Counted from the stretch's first letter, positions 21,853 to 34,276 are shown. The stretch is DNA of 64,000 nt from Alphaproteobacteria bacterium (GCA_019241645.1 JAFAWQ010000043.1:206244-270243); one strand, 5' to 3'. Notes: generated by a model from the sequence alone, not told the origin. Numbers and translations: made by a program.

Positions 21853-22982
21853 CCGACGCCTTTTCCTTCACGCTTCGCGCAACAGACGGCGTAGCCCGCG
21901 CGGGCATCGTCCATACGCCGCGCGGCGACATACAAACGCCCGCCTTCATGCCGGTCGGCACCGCGGCGACGGTCAAGGCCATGCTGCCGGAAAGCGTTCG
22001 GGAAACCGGCGCGGAGATCATTCTCGGCAACACCTACCATCTCATGTTGCGGCCGGGCGCGGAGCGCATTGCGCGGCTCGGCGGCTTGCACAAATTCATG
22101 GCATGGAGCGGCCCCATCCTCACGGACTCCGGCGGCTTCCAGGTTATGTCGCTCGCCAAGTTGCGCAAGATCACGGATGAGGGCGTTGAATTCCGGTCGC
22201 ACATTGACGGTTCGCGGGAGTTTCTGTCGCCTGAGCGGGCGATGGACATCCAACGCTTGCTCGGTTCGGACATTCAAATGGTGTTGGACGAGTGCCCCTC
22301 CTTCGGGGCATTGGAAGCGGAAATCGAAAAATCGCTGGCGCTATCGTTGCGGTGGGCGGCGCGCTCCAAAGCGGCATTCGGCCAGCAGCCCACCCGCGCC
22401 TGCTTCGGCATCGTGCAGGGCGGCGTCTTCCCCCGTTTGCGCCAGCGCTCGGTGGAAGCCATGACGGAAATCGGCTTCGATGGGTATGCGGTGGGCGGTC
22501 TCGCCGTGGGCGAAGGACAGCCGGCGATGTTCGACGTGCTGGAGGCGACCACGCCGCTCCTTCCCGCCAATCGCCCGCGCTACCTGATGGGAGTCGGCAA
22601 GCCGGACGACATTCTCGGTGCCGTGCTGCGTGGCATCGATATGTTCGATTGCGTGCTGCCGACGCGCTCCGGACGCAACGGCCAGGCATTCACGCGGAGC
22701 GGCACGCTCAATCTGCGCAATGCGCGGCACGCCGACGATCCGGCACCGCTCGATACAGAGTGCCGTTGTCCAGCGTGCCGGAAATTCAGCCGCGCCTATT
22801 TGCACCATGTGGTCAAGGCGAACGAGATCGTCGCCTCCATGCTGCTCACTTGGCACAATCTCACCTATTACCAGGACCTGATGCGAGATTTGCGCGCTGC
22901 CGCTGCGACTGGAGCGGTGCAGGCTTTCGCGCGGGAATGCGCGCGCAGCTGGTCGGCGGAACCCGTCTCCGAGGCGCATTGA
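21849..22982 (+). CDS. tgt: tRNA-guanine transglycosylase
   Basis: Exchanges guanine for preQ1 at the wobble position of tRNAs for Asp, Asn, His and Tyr. The 377-residue product has the catalytic Asp in [13 protein letters not shown] near residue 93 and [10 protein letters not shown] near residue 215. [14 protein letters not shown] lies near residue 270, and the zinc site C-R-C-P-A-C lies near residue 308. The ATG start overlaps the queA stop. It works next after preQ1 synthesis and before QueA in the pathway. Confidence 0.97.
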   Translation: MTDAFSFTLRATDGVARAGIVHTPRGDIQTPAFMPVGTAATVKAMLPESVRETGAEIILGNTYHLMLRPGAERIARLGGLHKFMAWSGPILTDSGGFQVMSLAKLRKITDEGVEFRSHIDGSREFLSPERAMDIQRLLGSDIQMVLDECPSFGALEAEIEKSLALSLRWAARSKAAFGQQPTRACFGIVQGGVFPRLRQRSVEAMTEIGFDGYAVGGLAVGEGQPAMFDVLEATTPLLPANRPRYLMGVGKPDDILGAVLRGIDMFDCVLPTRSGRNGQAFTRSGTLNLRNARHADDPAPLDTECRCPACRKFSRAYLHHVVKANEIVASMLLTWHNLTYYQDLMRDLRAAAATGAVQAFARECARSWSAEPVSEAH

Positions 22983-23022
22983 CCGGGCGAGGGTGGATAC
23001 CTATGGTCCGCGCGCCCTTGGA

Positions 23023-23097
23023 GAGCCCGTAGCTCAGGGGTAGAGCATCTGACTTTTAATCAGAGGGTCGATGGTTCGATCCCATCCGGGCTCACCA
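23023..23097 (+). tRNA. tRNA-Lys (anticodon TTT)
   Basis: Cloverleaf with acceptor arms GAGCCCG and CGGGCTC, D stem GCTC/GAGC, and anticodon stem TCTGA/TCAGA around the loop CTTTTAA. The T stem is GATGG/CCATC with loop TTCGATC. The terminal CCA is encoded. The loop gives anticodon TTT, lysine. Confidence 0.96.
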
Positions 23098-23115
23098 AAT
23101 TCAGCAGTGCCGGAA

Positions 23116-24498
23116 TCAACCTACCCCGTACCGCGCGGGCCAGCCTGCGGCATCTCCGCCAAATGTTTCGGCGCTGGCCAGAAGTTCCTCCCGGAAATGC
23201 TCAACCAGAACGCGTCTGGCCGTTTCCGTCATCACCAGCTTATCGCTGTTTGCCTTTTTGTTTTCTGCAGGCACAAACTTGGCGTCGTACCTGTCGGGAT
23301 TGGCGCCCAGGAAAAGCACGATATCGCGCAAGAATTGCCCCTGGTTGCGGACAAGTTCGTCGAACATGAAACATCCCACCTTTAGATTCGGGGCATGTAT
23401 TCGCCATTGCCGGTATATTTCAGTTGCGAACGACTCTTTTCTCAGCCTCTCATTCTTCGCTAGGTACTTTGCAAAGGCCGTGGCACTGTCCAGCAGCGTC
23501 GTGTCGAACGCATTTTGGCGAGCCCACATCGAAAGCCTGGACCAAGCCCGTTCAATGGGTTCGCGAACCAGGAGGATCAACTTGGTCTGTGGAAGCGCGC
23601 TCGCAATTCCGTCGATCGCCTCGGGTTCCAGATATCCATATCCTGGGGTGATGTCGCCGGACAGAGCATCCTCCTTATGGCGAAAAAGAGAGGCGTAGCT
23701 TGCGAGATCCGAGGGGTTACCGATCGAGGCGGCCGCCTCTTCCAGAAAACAGATGTCCCGCAGATCGTTTTCCCGCCGGTTGGACCAGGAAGACAGCAGG
23801 TGCGCGTCGCTGTTCTTCAGCACGCTAAGCCGTTTCTGCGCATGTTCCCTGAGTGTGGGACTGCCACGTCTAAGGTAACCGAACTCCTTTACGGGAGGCA
23901 TCCAGAAGTCCGGATTGAACTTCAGCTGGTCGAATAGCCAGCCGGTGCCGGCACGCGCCATGCCAATGCCCAGGAAATCCGGTCCGTGAAGCGGGTTAGC
24001 GAGTGTTGTCCATGCGCTTGCCGTATGCAGAAATCTGAACGTACGCTGGTCACGGTTCTCGGATTCGTTCGCGCGGCGCCGCATGGTCTCGATCTCCTTG
24101 CGAGCATGAGCGATTGTCGGATCGAGCGTGAGCGCGTAACGATAGTAGGCAAACGCCGCGGCCATGCGGCCGGTTTTTCTCAGCAAATTTCCAAATTGCA
24201 GATAGCCCTCGGGATCTTGCGGATTCAGTTGAAGAGCTCTTCGGTATGCCCGTTCCGCTCCGGAATGATCGCGGGATTCCTTGGCGGCGTGCCCCAGCTG
24301 GATCCAGATGTGCTGGAGGTCCGGGTCGATGCGAAGGGCCTGCTCATAGCTGGCGCGCGCCTCGGCCCACTTCCGCAAGTCGCGAGCCGCATCGGCCTTT
24401 GCGATGAAATCCGCTGCCGTCGCTGGAGCGGCAACGTTTGCCTGGGCCGCCGGCTCTTCAACCGGCAAGTGCGTTCTCGTCTTCCACTTGAATATCAT
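23116..24498 (-). CDS. TPR-containing sulfotransferase
   Basis: Protein of 460 residues. Residues 30-150 are tetratricopeptide repeats (ASYEQALRIDPDLQHIWIQL, then AYRRALQLNPQDPEGYLQFG). The rest is a PAPS-dependent sulfotransferase fold, with 5'-phosphosulfate loop LGIGMARAGTGWLFDQL near residue 180 and 3'-phosphate site TKLILLVREPIERAWSRLS near residue 315. I chose the ATG at 24498, 10 bases after the MFS gene stop. The acceptor is unknown. It reads codirectionally after serS and the transporter. Confidence 0.87.
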   Translation of the reverse strand: MIFKWKTRTHLPVEEPAAQANVAAPATAADFIAKADAARDLRKWAEARASYEQALRIDPDLQHIWIQLGHAAKESRDHSGAERAYRRALQLNPQDPEGYLQFGNLLRKTGRMAAAFAYYRYALTLDPTIAHARKEIETMRRRANESENRDQRTFRFLHTASAWTTLANPLHGPDFLGIGMARAGTGWLFDQLKFNPDFWMPPVKEFGYLRRGSPTLREHAQKRLSVLKNSDAHLLSSWSNRRENDLRDICFLEEAAASIGNPSDLASYASLFRHKEDALSGDITPGYGYLEPEAIDGIASALPQTKLILLVREPIERAWSRLSMWARQNAFDTTLLDSATAFAKYLAKNERLRKESFATEIYRQWRIHAPNLKVGCFMFDELVRNQGQFLRDIVLFLGANPDRYDAKFVPAENKKANSDKLVMTETARRVLVEHFREELLASAETFGGDAAGWPARYGVG

Positions 24499-24508
24499 CA
24501 GTGGTTCT

Positions 24509-27300
<2,792 letters not shown>

Positions 27301-27349
27301 TCATGGCACAGGCCCGTTACCGCGGTCAAAACGACGATCCGGCCGAGCT

Positions 27350-28279
27350 TCAGCGTAGATATTCGTTCCCCAATACCCGTTTCGCCGACCGGCGCGCCGC
27401 GGGACTGCGATGTGGATGATCGTGAATGTGAGCCCCGAACATTCGGTCGATCCACTGCGTGCGCTGGAAGATGCGCCGCGAGCGCAGCAGCGTAAACGGC
27501 GCGATCTTGCGATGCGCCTGCTCCGCGTTGAACTCATTCACGGCGAGCAATTCGCCCGTCCACGGATTGGAGCCATCCACGCCGATGTCGTCCAGATACA
27601 CCGGAACCAGCGGCAGATAGGCAGACGCATTCCCGCCGGTCAGAATTTCCAGGCTGGTGCGCGCGGAAGAATAATAATCCACGTCGACGGCCACGAATCC
27701 GAGCGGCGCTTCCGCGGTTAGCCGCGCCGCAAATGCCGGCACCGTTTCCCTCGTGTCGCCGATGATGAGCTCTGCAAACGGCGGCAGCGCCGCACGCAGC
27801 TTCGCCACATCCATGGGGAAATCGCCCTGCTGAAAGTGCTCCGGCAGGTCGCGGTAGTCGATCGCCGGCGGCATGCCGCGGCCCGTATCGAAGCCCACCA
27901 CTCGAATGCTGATGCCCGTCGCCGCCGTGGTGCGCTCGGCAATCCGGCAAAGATTAAGCAATCCGGCGCCACCCGCCACGCCCAATTCGACGACAGTGAT
28001 CTCCCGATAACCGTATTTCTTTGCCGCATCCGCCGCGTAGAGGACCGGGAAGGCATATTGCTGCCGCACCACCAGGTCCCACGCCACCTTGGCGCGATAG
28101 CTGCCGAAGAGCGCAACGAAGACGGAGAGCAGGTTCAGGTGCAGCGGCTCGGCCAGCCGCTCCACGAGGATTTTCTGCCATTTGCCTGGCTGCCGCAGCC
28201 GCTTCAGAACATAGGCGAAGTTTGCGCCCACGCGTGCGGCGGGTATAGCGGGAGAATTTGAGACAAGCTGGTCGCTCAC
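27350..28279 (-). CDS. Hypothetical protein with SAM-methyltransferase-like fold
   Basis: Protein of 309 residues starting at a GTG. VVELGVAGGAGLLNLCRIA near residue 95 looks like a Rossmann methyltransferase motif I. VVGFDTGRGMP and FVAVDVDYYSSARTSL near residue 200 fit later strands of that fold. The family is not recognised; resemblance to TylF or cephalosporin-hydroxylase-like SAM proteins is weak. It lies alone between serS and the legumain-like peptidase, 73 bases upstream of serS in reading direction. Confidence 0.65.
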   Translation of the reverse strand: MSDQLVSNSPAIPAARVGANFAYVLKRLRQPGKWQKILVERLAEPLHLNLLSVFVALFGSYRAKVAWDLVVRQQYAFPVLYAADAAKKYGYREITVVELGVAGGAGLLNLCRIAERTTAATGISIRVVGFDTGRGMPPAIDYRDLPEHFQQGDFPMDVAKLRAALPPFAELIIGDTRETVPAFAARLTAEAPLGFVAVDVDYYSSARTSLEILTGGNASAYLPLVPVYLDDIGVDGSNPWTGELLAVNEFNAEQAHRKIAPFTLLRSRRIFQRTQWIDRMFGAHIHDHPHRSPAARRSAKRVLGNEYLR

Positions 28280-28335
28280 GCCCTAGTCCGTGCAAGGGCC
28301 ATGCCCTTATCCGCGCCTCGGCAAGATACCGGCCT

Positions 28336-29193
28336 CTAACGCCACGTGGGCAGTTGCACGGCGATCTGTTTTCCAATGAAGATTTGCGGCTCCGAGGGCG
28401 GTGACATCCGTGTCCGCTCCTCCAGCTGGGTTACGCACCTTTTGGTTGCGAGCGCGACGACTGGGAATTCTCGCCCGTGGTCAAGGGCGGTTAGAAAACA
28501 GGCATCGAAATAGGGATAGCGCGTGGTGCCACCGCAGCCGAACGACGTTCGATCGCGCCGCGCGGCGGTAACGATCATCCTGTTCGGTCCTTTGAGTGCA
28601 TCCACAAAAACTCCCGAATAGCAGGCGGATACAACCACGATAGACGGCCGCTCCCCGCAGATATCGGAAACGATGTCGTCCAGCCTGACGGGTGTGAGAA
28701 TCGTCTCTCCGAGCACCAGGCCGCTTGGCGTGCCGTGAGAGGTGAAATAGAGGAGGCAGCCACCGGGCGCCCGCTCGGTAAGTTCGGCGAGCGTGTCAGC
28801 AATCGTGCGAACATCCGATTCAAGTGGGTGGCGCGAGTGGTATAGCTCCGGCCGCACCGAGAATTCGGCGATGTTCGCCGGCTTGAAGCCGGCGTTCACG
28901 AGCGCCGCCGCAACGTCGCGTCGCGCGTTGTCGAAGATCTCGCTCGGGCTGCCGTCATGGGCGTGCCAGTCTCCCGCCACCACCACGGCCGCCCAGTCGG
29001 CATTGTTGCCGGCCCGTACAAAAGCAGTGCCTGCGGCCAGTGTCCCTGCTCCGGCCGCCACAACGAAAAACAGCCATAGCCAGCGGCCGTAACGCTGCCA
29101 CTCAGTCCTTGGCAAAGGCGGCGGCGAGCTCGATGTGGGGCGACCAGAGAAACTGGTCGACACCCAGGATCCAATCCAGCCGGTACCCGCCAT
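28336..29193 (-). CDS. Membrane-anchored C13 (legumain-like) cysteine peptidase
   Basis: Protein of up to 285 residues: one transmembrane helix near residues 38-60 followed by a caspase-hemoglobinase fold. The catalytic pair is His in LLYFTSHGTPSGLVLGE near residue 150 and Cys in IVVVSACYSGVFVDALKG near residue 190; SFGCGG follows. The domain should face the periplasm. The start is uncertain: ATG at 29193 or GTG at 29160, both overlapping the upstream RNA methyltransferase gene. The function of bacterial C13 peptidases is poorly known. Confidence 0.82.
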   Translation of the reverse strand: MAGTGWIGSWVSTSFSGRPTSSSPPPLPRTEWQRYGRWLWLFFVVAAGAGTLAAGTAFVRAGNNADWAAVVVAGDWHAHDGSPSEIFDNARRDVAAALVNAGFKPANIAEFSVRPELYHSRHPLESDVRTIADTLAELTERAPGGCLLYFTSHGTPSGLVLGETILTPVRLDDIVSDICGERPSIVVVSACYSGVFVDALKGPNRMIVTAARRDRTSFGCGGTTRYPYFDACFLTALDHGREFPVVALATKRCVTQLEERTRMSPPSEPQIFIGKQIAVQLPTWR

Positions 29194-30193
29194 CCATCAG
29201 TACTCGCGCATCCCGGGCAAAGCTTGCCGCATCGCAGGAAACATAAGCAATCCGTCTCACGTTCGATTTCGCGAGCGGCCCGGCCTGGGCCAGCGCACCG
29301 GCCCGCGGCGGATCCAGAACGGCGGCATCGAACGCGTTCAATTCTGCCGCGCCAATCGGATGCCGGAAGAGGTCGCGCCGCTCCGCTGTTACCGGCTTGA
29401 GACCAGGCGTGGCACGTGCCGCCTCCGACAAGGCGCTCAACATCGGCGCCTCCGAATCCACGGCGTGAACCTTGGTCCGCTCACCCAGCGGCAGCGCGAA
29501 TGTGCCGCAGCCGCAGAACAGGTCGACGACCCCTTTCGCCTTGCCCACCGCTTTGATGGCAGTTGCCTGAAGCATGGCCTCGCCGTCGCGCGTCGGCTGC
29601 AGGAAGGCGCCGGGCGGAAGCCTCACCTTCGCCTTGCCGAAGTGAACTTCGGGCATCGCGCTTTGGAACAGCAGATCGCCGCCCGCTGTAATACGGATCA
29701 GATCGAGCGCAGGAGCGGCGGCTGCGAACTGTCCGATCAAATCCGGCGTGGTTTGCCCCTTCCATTGGATCGAGAGATCGAAGCCATTCTCCGCTTCGGC
29801 AATGTAGAGGTCTGCGCTCTCCGCCCCACGCAGCATACCGTGCAACCGTTCGCGCAGCCTTTCCGCGAGACGAAAAAGTCCGGGCGTCAGAACATGGCAT
29901 TCCTGAATGTCGACCAACACATGCGAACGCGGCGCGTAAAAGCCGATGCGCGTTACACCGTCGCGTTTCTCGAGCTTCAGCGTGGCACGGCGGCGCGAGC
30001 GTGGCGGCACTCGAATCATCTCGCGCAGCGGCGCACTGGGGATGCCGTAACGCGCGAGGGCGTCGCCAATCAGCTTGCGCTTGTGTTCCAGATAAGCGTC
30101 AGGCGCCAGGTTCTGGAGCGTGCAGCCGCCACACGTTCCAAAAAGGCCGGCATTGCGGGATGGTATCCTTGGACATCGGCGAATTTTACGCAT
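29102..30193 (-). CDS. RlmD/TrmA-like RNA (uracil-5-)-methyltransferase, probable 5' frameshift
   Basis: SAM-dependent 5-methyluridine methyltransferase for rRNA or tRNA. The frame carries FGTCGGCTLQ, motif I VVDLFCGCGTFALPLGE, VLDPPRAGA and the nucleophile Cys in YVSCDAASFARDARVL. The N-terminal TRAM domain is missing. In this frame the first Fe-S cysteine of C-x5-C-x2-C is lost. A different frame starting at ATG 30176 reads MSKDTIPQCRPF and would restore C-R-P-F-G-T-C-G-G-C if one base of the A5 run at 30140-30144 were absent. The gene may be damaged, or the base may be a sequencing error. Confidence 0.85.
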   Translation of the reverse strand: MRKIRRCPRIPSRNAGLFGTCGGCTLQNLAPDAYLEHKRKLIGDALARYGIPSAPLREMIRVPPRSRRRATLKLEKRDGVTRIGFYAPRSHVLVDIQECHVLTPGLFRLAERLRERLHGMLRGAESADLYIAEAENGFDLSIQWKGQTTPDLIGQFAAAAPALDLIRITAGGDLLFQSAMPEVHFGKAKVRLPPGAFLQPTRDGEAMLQATAIKAVGKAKGVVDLFCGCGTFALPLGERTKVHAVDSEAPMLSALSEAARATPGLKPVTAERRDLFRHPIGAAELNAFDAAVLDPPRAGALAQAGPLAKSNVRRIAYVSCDAASFARDARVLMDGGYRLDWILGVDQFLWSPHIELAAAFAKD

Positions 30194-30209
30194 GCTTGCG
30201 CAACGCAAG

Positions 30210-30656
30210 CTATGCCGGCCCGCGCCCGCGCGCGAAAAAGCCGACAATCAATCCGAACAGCAGCATTGCAGCGAGGTTTGCGCAAAACGAATACAGCGTG
30301 AAATGCGGAATTCGATGCCAAGCCGACAGTGGCACGACGGCATAGTTCATCACGAAAAATACCGTTGCGCCATAACAGAGGCCGAAGACAATCCACTTGC
30401 TTCGCGAGGCGGGCAACCATCGGCTCGCGAAGACATAAATGGCGGCAATCAGGATGGACATCAGCCACTGGAGCAGAAGGCCGAGCAGCGCGATTTCCAT
30501 CCCTCCCGCCAGCGCCGCTTTGCCGAGGAGACCGCCGGCAATGAATTTGAGAATGAAAACAGGGCTGAGCATGGTGATGAGGGATGCCGCGCCGATATCG
30601 ATCGTGCCGGCGACCAAGCCACCCAGCACAATCGCCTTCAAGTCCGAACGCCGCAT
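30210..30656 (-). CDS. Small hypothetical membrane protein
   Basis: Protein of 148 residues with four hydrophobic segments near residues 7-35, 48-72, 85-105 and 118-140. The ATG at 30656 has a GGGGGGAG ribosome site and is preferred to a longer frame. The product resembles DUF1440-type or YagU-like membrane proteins in size and layout, but I do not recognise it firmly. It lies 17 bases upstream of the RlmD-like ORF in the same direction. Confidence 0.7.
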   Translation of the reverse strand: MRRSDLKAIVLGGLVAGTIDIGAASLITMLSPVFILKFIAGGLLGKAALAGGMEIALLGLLLQWLMSILIAAIYVFASRWLPASRSKWIVFGLCYGATVFFVMNYAVVPLSAWHRIPHFTLYSFCANLAAMLLFGLIVGFFARGRGPA

Positions 30657-30769
30657 TTCACTCCCCCCAACGCCAGACGAGCACTCTGCGGCGTGCCAGG
30701 GGAAAATCGCAATCCGCATTCGCTGCGGACCAATCACTAGCCAGTGAGTTCAAGCTTTGGCGCGCGCCT

Positions 30770-32692
30770 TCAGGCGATGTTGCTCAGTGACGCTTCGCGT
30801 TCGCGTCCCAAAGCATTAAGCGCCGTGGCTACTATGGATTTCGCATCGAGGCCGGCCACTTCGTACATCTTTTCCGGCCCATCGTGATCGATGAAATAGT
30901 CCGGCAGCGTCAGCGGACGGATTTTCACGCCGCCGTCCAGCAGCCCTTCGAGGGCCAGATATTGCATCACATGCGCGGCGAAGCCGCCAATGGCGCCCTC
31001 CTCCACCGTGATCAGCACTTCATGCTCTCGTACCAGGCGGCGGATCAGATCGTGATCCAGCGGTTTGGCAAACCGGGCGTCGGCCACGGTGGTACATAAT
31101 CCGTGTGCTGAAAGTTTGTCGGCGGCCAGCAGGCATTGCTGCATGCGCGCGCCAAGATTGAGCAACGCGATGCTGGTGCCTTCGCGGACAATGCGGCCCC
31201 TGCCGATCTCCAGCGGCGTTCCGGCTTTGGGCCGCTCCAACCCGATGCCTTCGCCGCGCGGATATCGTATCGCGGATGGGCGGTCGTCGATGGCCGCAGC
31301 CGTGGCTACCATGTTTATCAGCTCGACCTCGTCCGATGCCGCCATGATGACGAAGCCGGGTAGCGTGCCGAGATAAGCCAAATCAAAGGAACCCGCATGG
31401 GTAGGGCCATCCGCGCCGACGAGGCCCGCGCGATCCATGGCGAAGCGCACGGGGAGCCGTTGGATCGCCACATCGTGCACGACTTGGTCGTAGGCGCGCT
31501 GCAGAAAGGTGGAATAGATGGTCGCGAACGGCTTCATGCCTTCGGCGGCAAGACCGGCGGCGAAGGTTACGCCATGCTGCTCGGCAATTCCCACATCAAA
31601 ACAACGGTTGGGAAAGCGTTTCTCGAACAGATCAAGCCCGGTACCAGACGGCATCGCCGCTGTAATCGCCACGACTCGCTCATCTTTCTCAGCTTCCGCA
31701 ATCAGTGCTTCGGCGAACACCTTTGTGTAACTTGGCGCCTTCGAACTTGATTTCGTCTGCTCGCCGGTCAGCACGTTGAACTTGACGACGCCGTGATATT
31801 TGTCGGCGCTCGCCTCGGCGGGCGCGTAGCCCTTGCCCTTCTTTGTCACCACATGAACGAGTACCGGCCCGTTCTTCATATCCCGCACATTCTCAAGCAC
31901 GGGAATGAGATGATCGAGATTGTGTCCGTCGATCGGTCCTACATAATAGAACCCAAGTTCATCGAAGAGCGTGCCGCCAACCGCGAGGCCGCGCGCGTAA
32001 TGCTCGGCCCGCCGCGCGCGTTCTTTCACGAAACGCGGGAGCTTCTCCGCGATCCGTTTTCCCAACTTGCGGATACCGCGGTATTGGGGGCTGGAAATAC
32101 GGCGGGCAAGATAGGCGCTCATCGCGCCCACCGGCGGCGCAATGGACATGTCGTTATCGTTCAGGATGACGATCAGACGCTCGTGGCGCGCGCCGGCATT
32201 GTTCATCGCTTCATAGGCCATGCCTGCGCTCATCGCGCCGTCGCCGATCACCGCAATGACATGATTGCTGTCGCCTTTGAGATCTCGCGCGACCGCGAAA
32301 CCGAGGCCGGCAGAAATCGATGTGGACGAGTGCGCTGCGCCAAACGGGTCGTATTCGCTTTCCGCCCGCTTGGTGAACCCGGACAGGCCACCGCCCTGGC
32401 GCAAGGTGCGGATGCGGTCGCGGCGCCCGGTGAGAATCTTGTGCGGATAGGCCTGGTGGCCGACATCCCAGATCAACCGGTCAACTGGGGTGTTGAACAC
32501 ATAATGCAGCGCGACCGTGAGTTCGACGACACCGAGACCGGCTCCAAGATGACCACCGGTGACGGAAACGGCGCTGATTGTCTCCTGCCGCAACTCGTCT
32601 GCAACCTGTCGCAGCTGGCTCTTGTCAAACCGACGGAGAGCAGAAGGCTCCGGTAGCTTGTCCAGCAGGGGCGTTTGTCCCGGTCCTGTCAT
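30770..32692 (-). CDS. dxs: 1-deoxy-D-xylulose-5-phosphate synthase
   Basis: Thiamine-diphosphate enzyme that joins pyruvate and glyceraldehyde-3-phosphate, the first step of the non-mevalonate isoprenoid route. The 640-residue product starts [13 protein letters not shown] behind a GGAGACAGG site. It shows [16 protein letters not shown] near residue 55 and the ThDP-binding [18 protein letters not shown] near residue 150. [17 protein letters not shown] near residue 365 holds the catalytic Glu. It follows xseB, as usual in alphaproteobacteria. Confidence 0.97.
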   Translation of the reverse strand: MTGPGQTPLLDKLPEPSALRRFDKSQLRQVADELRQETISAVSVTGGHLGAGLGVVELTVALHYVFNTPVDRLIWDVGHQAYPHKILTGRRDRIRTLRQGGGLSGFTKRAESEYDPFGAAHSSTSISAGLGFAVARDLKGDSNHVIAVIGDGAMSAGMAYEAMNNAGARHERLIVILNDNDMSIAPPVGAMSAYLARRISSPQYRGIRKLGKRIAEKLPRFVKERARRAEHYARGLAVGGTLFDELGFYYVGPIDGHNLDHLIPVLENVRDMKNGPVLVHVVTKKGKGYAPAEASADKYHGVVKFNVLTGEQTKSSSKAPSYTKVFAEALIAEAEKDERVVAITAAMPSGTGLDLFEKRFPNRCFDVGIAEQHGVTFAAGLAAEGMKPFATIYSTFLQRAYDQVVHDVAIQRLPVRFAMDRAGLVGADGPTHAGSFDLAYLGTLPGFVIMAASDEVELINMVATAAAIDDRPSAIRYPRGEGIGLERPKAGTPLEIGRGRIVREGTSIALLNLGARMQQCLLAADKLSAHGLCTTVADARFAKPLDHDLIRRLVREHEVLITVEEGAIGGFAAHVMQYLALEGLLDGGVKIRPLTLPDYFIDHDGPEKMYEVAGLDAKSIVATALNALGREREASLSNIA

Positions 32693-32762
32693 CCTGTCTC
32701 CTGCTAGTCCTTCGTAGACTCTATCCATTCGGCGAAATAGCGAAAGCTGCCGGCCAGAGGCC

Positions 32763-33017
32763 TCAGGCGGCATTTACAGGCTGAACGCCTTCGGGGCCGT
32801 TTGGCCCAAGCACAATTTTCTCCAGGCGACTTTCAGCAGATTTCAGCTTCTGCTCGCAATGCGCCTTGAGCACCTGTCCCCGTTCGTAAAGCGCGATCGA
32901 ATCCTCCAGATCGACATCGCCCTGCTCAAGCTTCGCGACAATAGCCTCCAGCTCGCGCAGAGCGGCCTCGAAGCTCAGCTGGTCGGGCGGTAAAGCGGAC
33001 TGTCCGATGGACGCCAT
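32763..33017 (-). CDS. xseB: Exodeoxyribonuclease VII small subunit
   Basis: Small helical subunit of ExoVII, which degrades single-stranded DNA with XseA. The product is 84 residues. [34 protein letters not shown] is the family pattern in full, here spread over residues 14-48. The ATG at 33017 abuts the stop codon of the HDAC-like gene. It lies 70 bases upstream of dxs. xseA is not in this window. Confidence 0.95.
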   Translation of the reverse strand: MASIGQSALPPDQLSFEAALRELEAIVAKLEQGDVDLEDSIALYERGQVLKAHCEQKLKSAESRLEKIVLGPNGPEGVQPVNAA

Positions 33018-33950
33018 TCAGGCCTCGCAAAGAGCATCGACATGGGCTGCGGCCGAGGCGGCCAACGCCCCGAGGTCATAGCCGCCCTCCAGGGCCGAAA
33101 CAACGCGCCCGCCACAAATCCGGCGGGCGACCGCGCAGATTTCTCCAGTAATCCAGCCAAAGTCCGCTTCGGTCAGATTGAGGTTAGCAAGCGGATCAGC
33201 CCGATGGGCATCAAATCCGGCCGAAATGAAAACGATATCAGGACCAAATTCCTCAATCCGGGGCAGGAGGCTTTGGGCATAGATTTCCCGGAATTCGGCG
33301 CTTCCGCTACCGGGTGAGAGCGGCTTGTTGACTATATTCCTTGCAACTCCGCGTTCACTCTCAAAGCCGGTCCCCGGATAAAGCGGCATTTGATGAGTGG
33401 AGACATAGAGAGCCTCGGGATCGTCGAAGAAAATGTCCTGCGTCCCGTTGCCATGATGAACGTCGAAATCGATGATTGCCAGCCGGCCAAGGCCATAGGC
33501 CGCGCGAGCATGCTGAACTCCTATTGCTACGCTGTTGAACAAGCAGAATCCCATTGCCCGGGCCCGTTCTGCGTGGTGCCCAGGCGGACGGACCGCGCAG
33601 AACGCGTTTTGAAACTCTCCGCGAACCACGCCGTCCACTGCAGCAATTGCGGCGCCGGCTGCATGGAGCGCCGCCTTGGCAGAGCCCGGCGACATGAAGG
33701 TATCAGGATCGATGCCCAAAATTCCGGCATCATTGGCTTCGCGATCCCAAGGGCCAAGCATCGAATCAACGAGGTTCTCGGCATGAACGCGCAGCAACGC
33801 TTCGCGACTTGCCTCCGGCGCGCTGCGCTCCACAATCGGCCTGCTCCTTACCGCATCCAGCACGGCGCGAAGGCGGCCCGAATGTTCCGGATGGCCGTAC
33901 GGCGGTTCGTGCAGAAGGCAATCTCGATGTGTGAGGAGCGCGGTTGTCAT
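33018..33950 (-). CDS. Histone deacetylase-like amidohydrolase (class II, HDAC family)
   Basis: Zinc hydrolase of 310 residues, expected to remove acetyl groups from polyamines or lysines. The catalytic His pair lies in AVRPPGHHAERARAMGFCLFN near residue 140. The zinc ligands lie in LAIIDFDVHHGNGTQDIFFDD near residue 180, with the later Asp in FISAGFDAHRADPL near residue 255. The ATG at 33950 is chosen over a longer frame. The first gene of an HDAC-xseB-dxs group, all on the minus strand. Confidence 0.93.
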   Translation of the reverse strand: MTTALLTHRDCLLHEPPYGHPEHSGRLRAVLDAVRSRPIVERSAPEASREALLRVHAENLVDSMLGPWDREANDAGILGIDPDTFMSPGSAKAALHAAGAAIAAVDGVVRGEFQNAFCAVRPPGHHAERARAMGFCLFNSVAIGVQHARAAYGLGRLAIIDFDVHHGNGTQDIFFDDPEALYVSTHQMPLYPGTGFESERGVARNIVNKPLSPGSGSAEFREIYAQSLLPRIEEFGPDIVFISAGFDAHRADPLANLNLTEADFGWITGEICAVARRICGGRVVSALEGGYDLGALAASAAAHVDALCEA

Positions 33951-34276
33951 CTGCGTGGTCACCCTTTGCTGCGAATCGATTCGATGTGATGCAGGAAGCA
34001 GTGCTTCGGGCGATGCGATAATTGCAAAAAAACACGCTGCATCAGCAATTTCTCTCATGGTTACTCACAAAATAGATGCACAAAAGCCACAACCGCCGAG
34101 GGAACGATGCATTTACGACAAATCTGTTTTGACCCGCTACGCCACGGTCTCTTAGGTTCGCTTTGAAACGGGCATTTCCGCGAACCGGGATTGGGTACGC
34201 GGGGGCTTAAGCTGCCATACGGCAGGCACACGACCCGTTGCATGGCAGTTGTCTATACAGAACCAAGGGGGTTCCA
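33951..34276. other. Intergenic region between the HDAC-like gene and a TonB receptor
   Basis: This 326-base divergent region holds no gene that I can support. It contains an inverted repeat GGTTCGC (34155-34161) / GCGAACC (34180-34186). A second repeat, CTGCCAT (34212-34218) / ATGGCAG (34242-34248), has a nested CTGCC/GGCAG alternative ending at 34225. TTGACC at 34129-34134 with TAGGTT at 34153-34158 (spacing 18) is a weak promoter candidate for the receptor gene. Confidence 0.4.

Noticed and set aside
23023..24498. Genomic-island boundary at tRNA-Lys
   Set aside because: No integrase, no repeat of the tRNA 3' end nearby, and the following genes show no sharp compositional change that I can see.
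29135..30301. Plus-strand open frame of 388 codons opposite the RlmD-like gene
   Set aside because: No family features, no ribosome site, and the minus strand encodes clear methyltransferase motifs.
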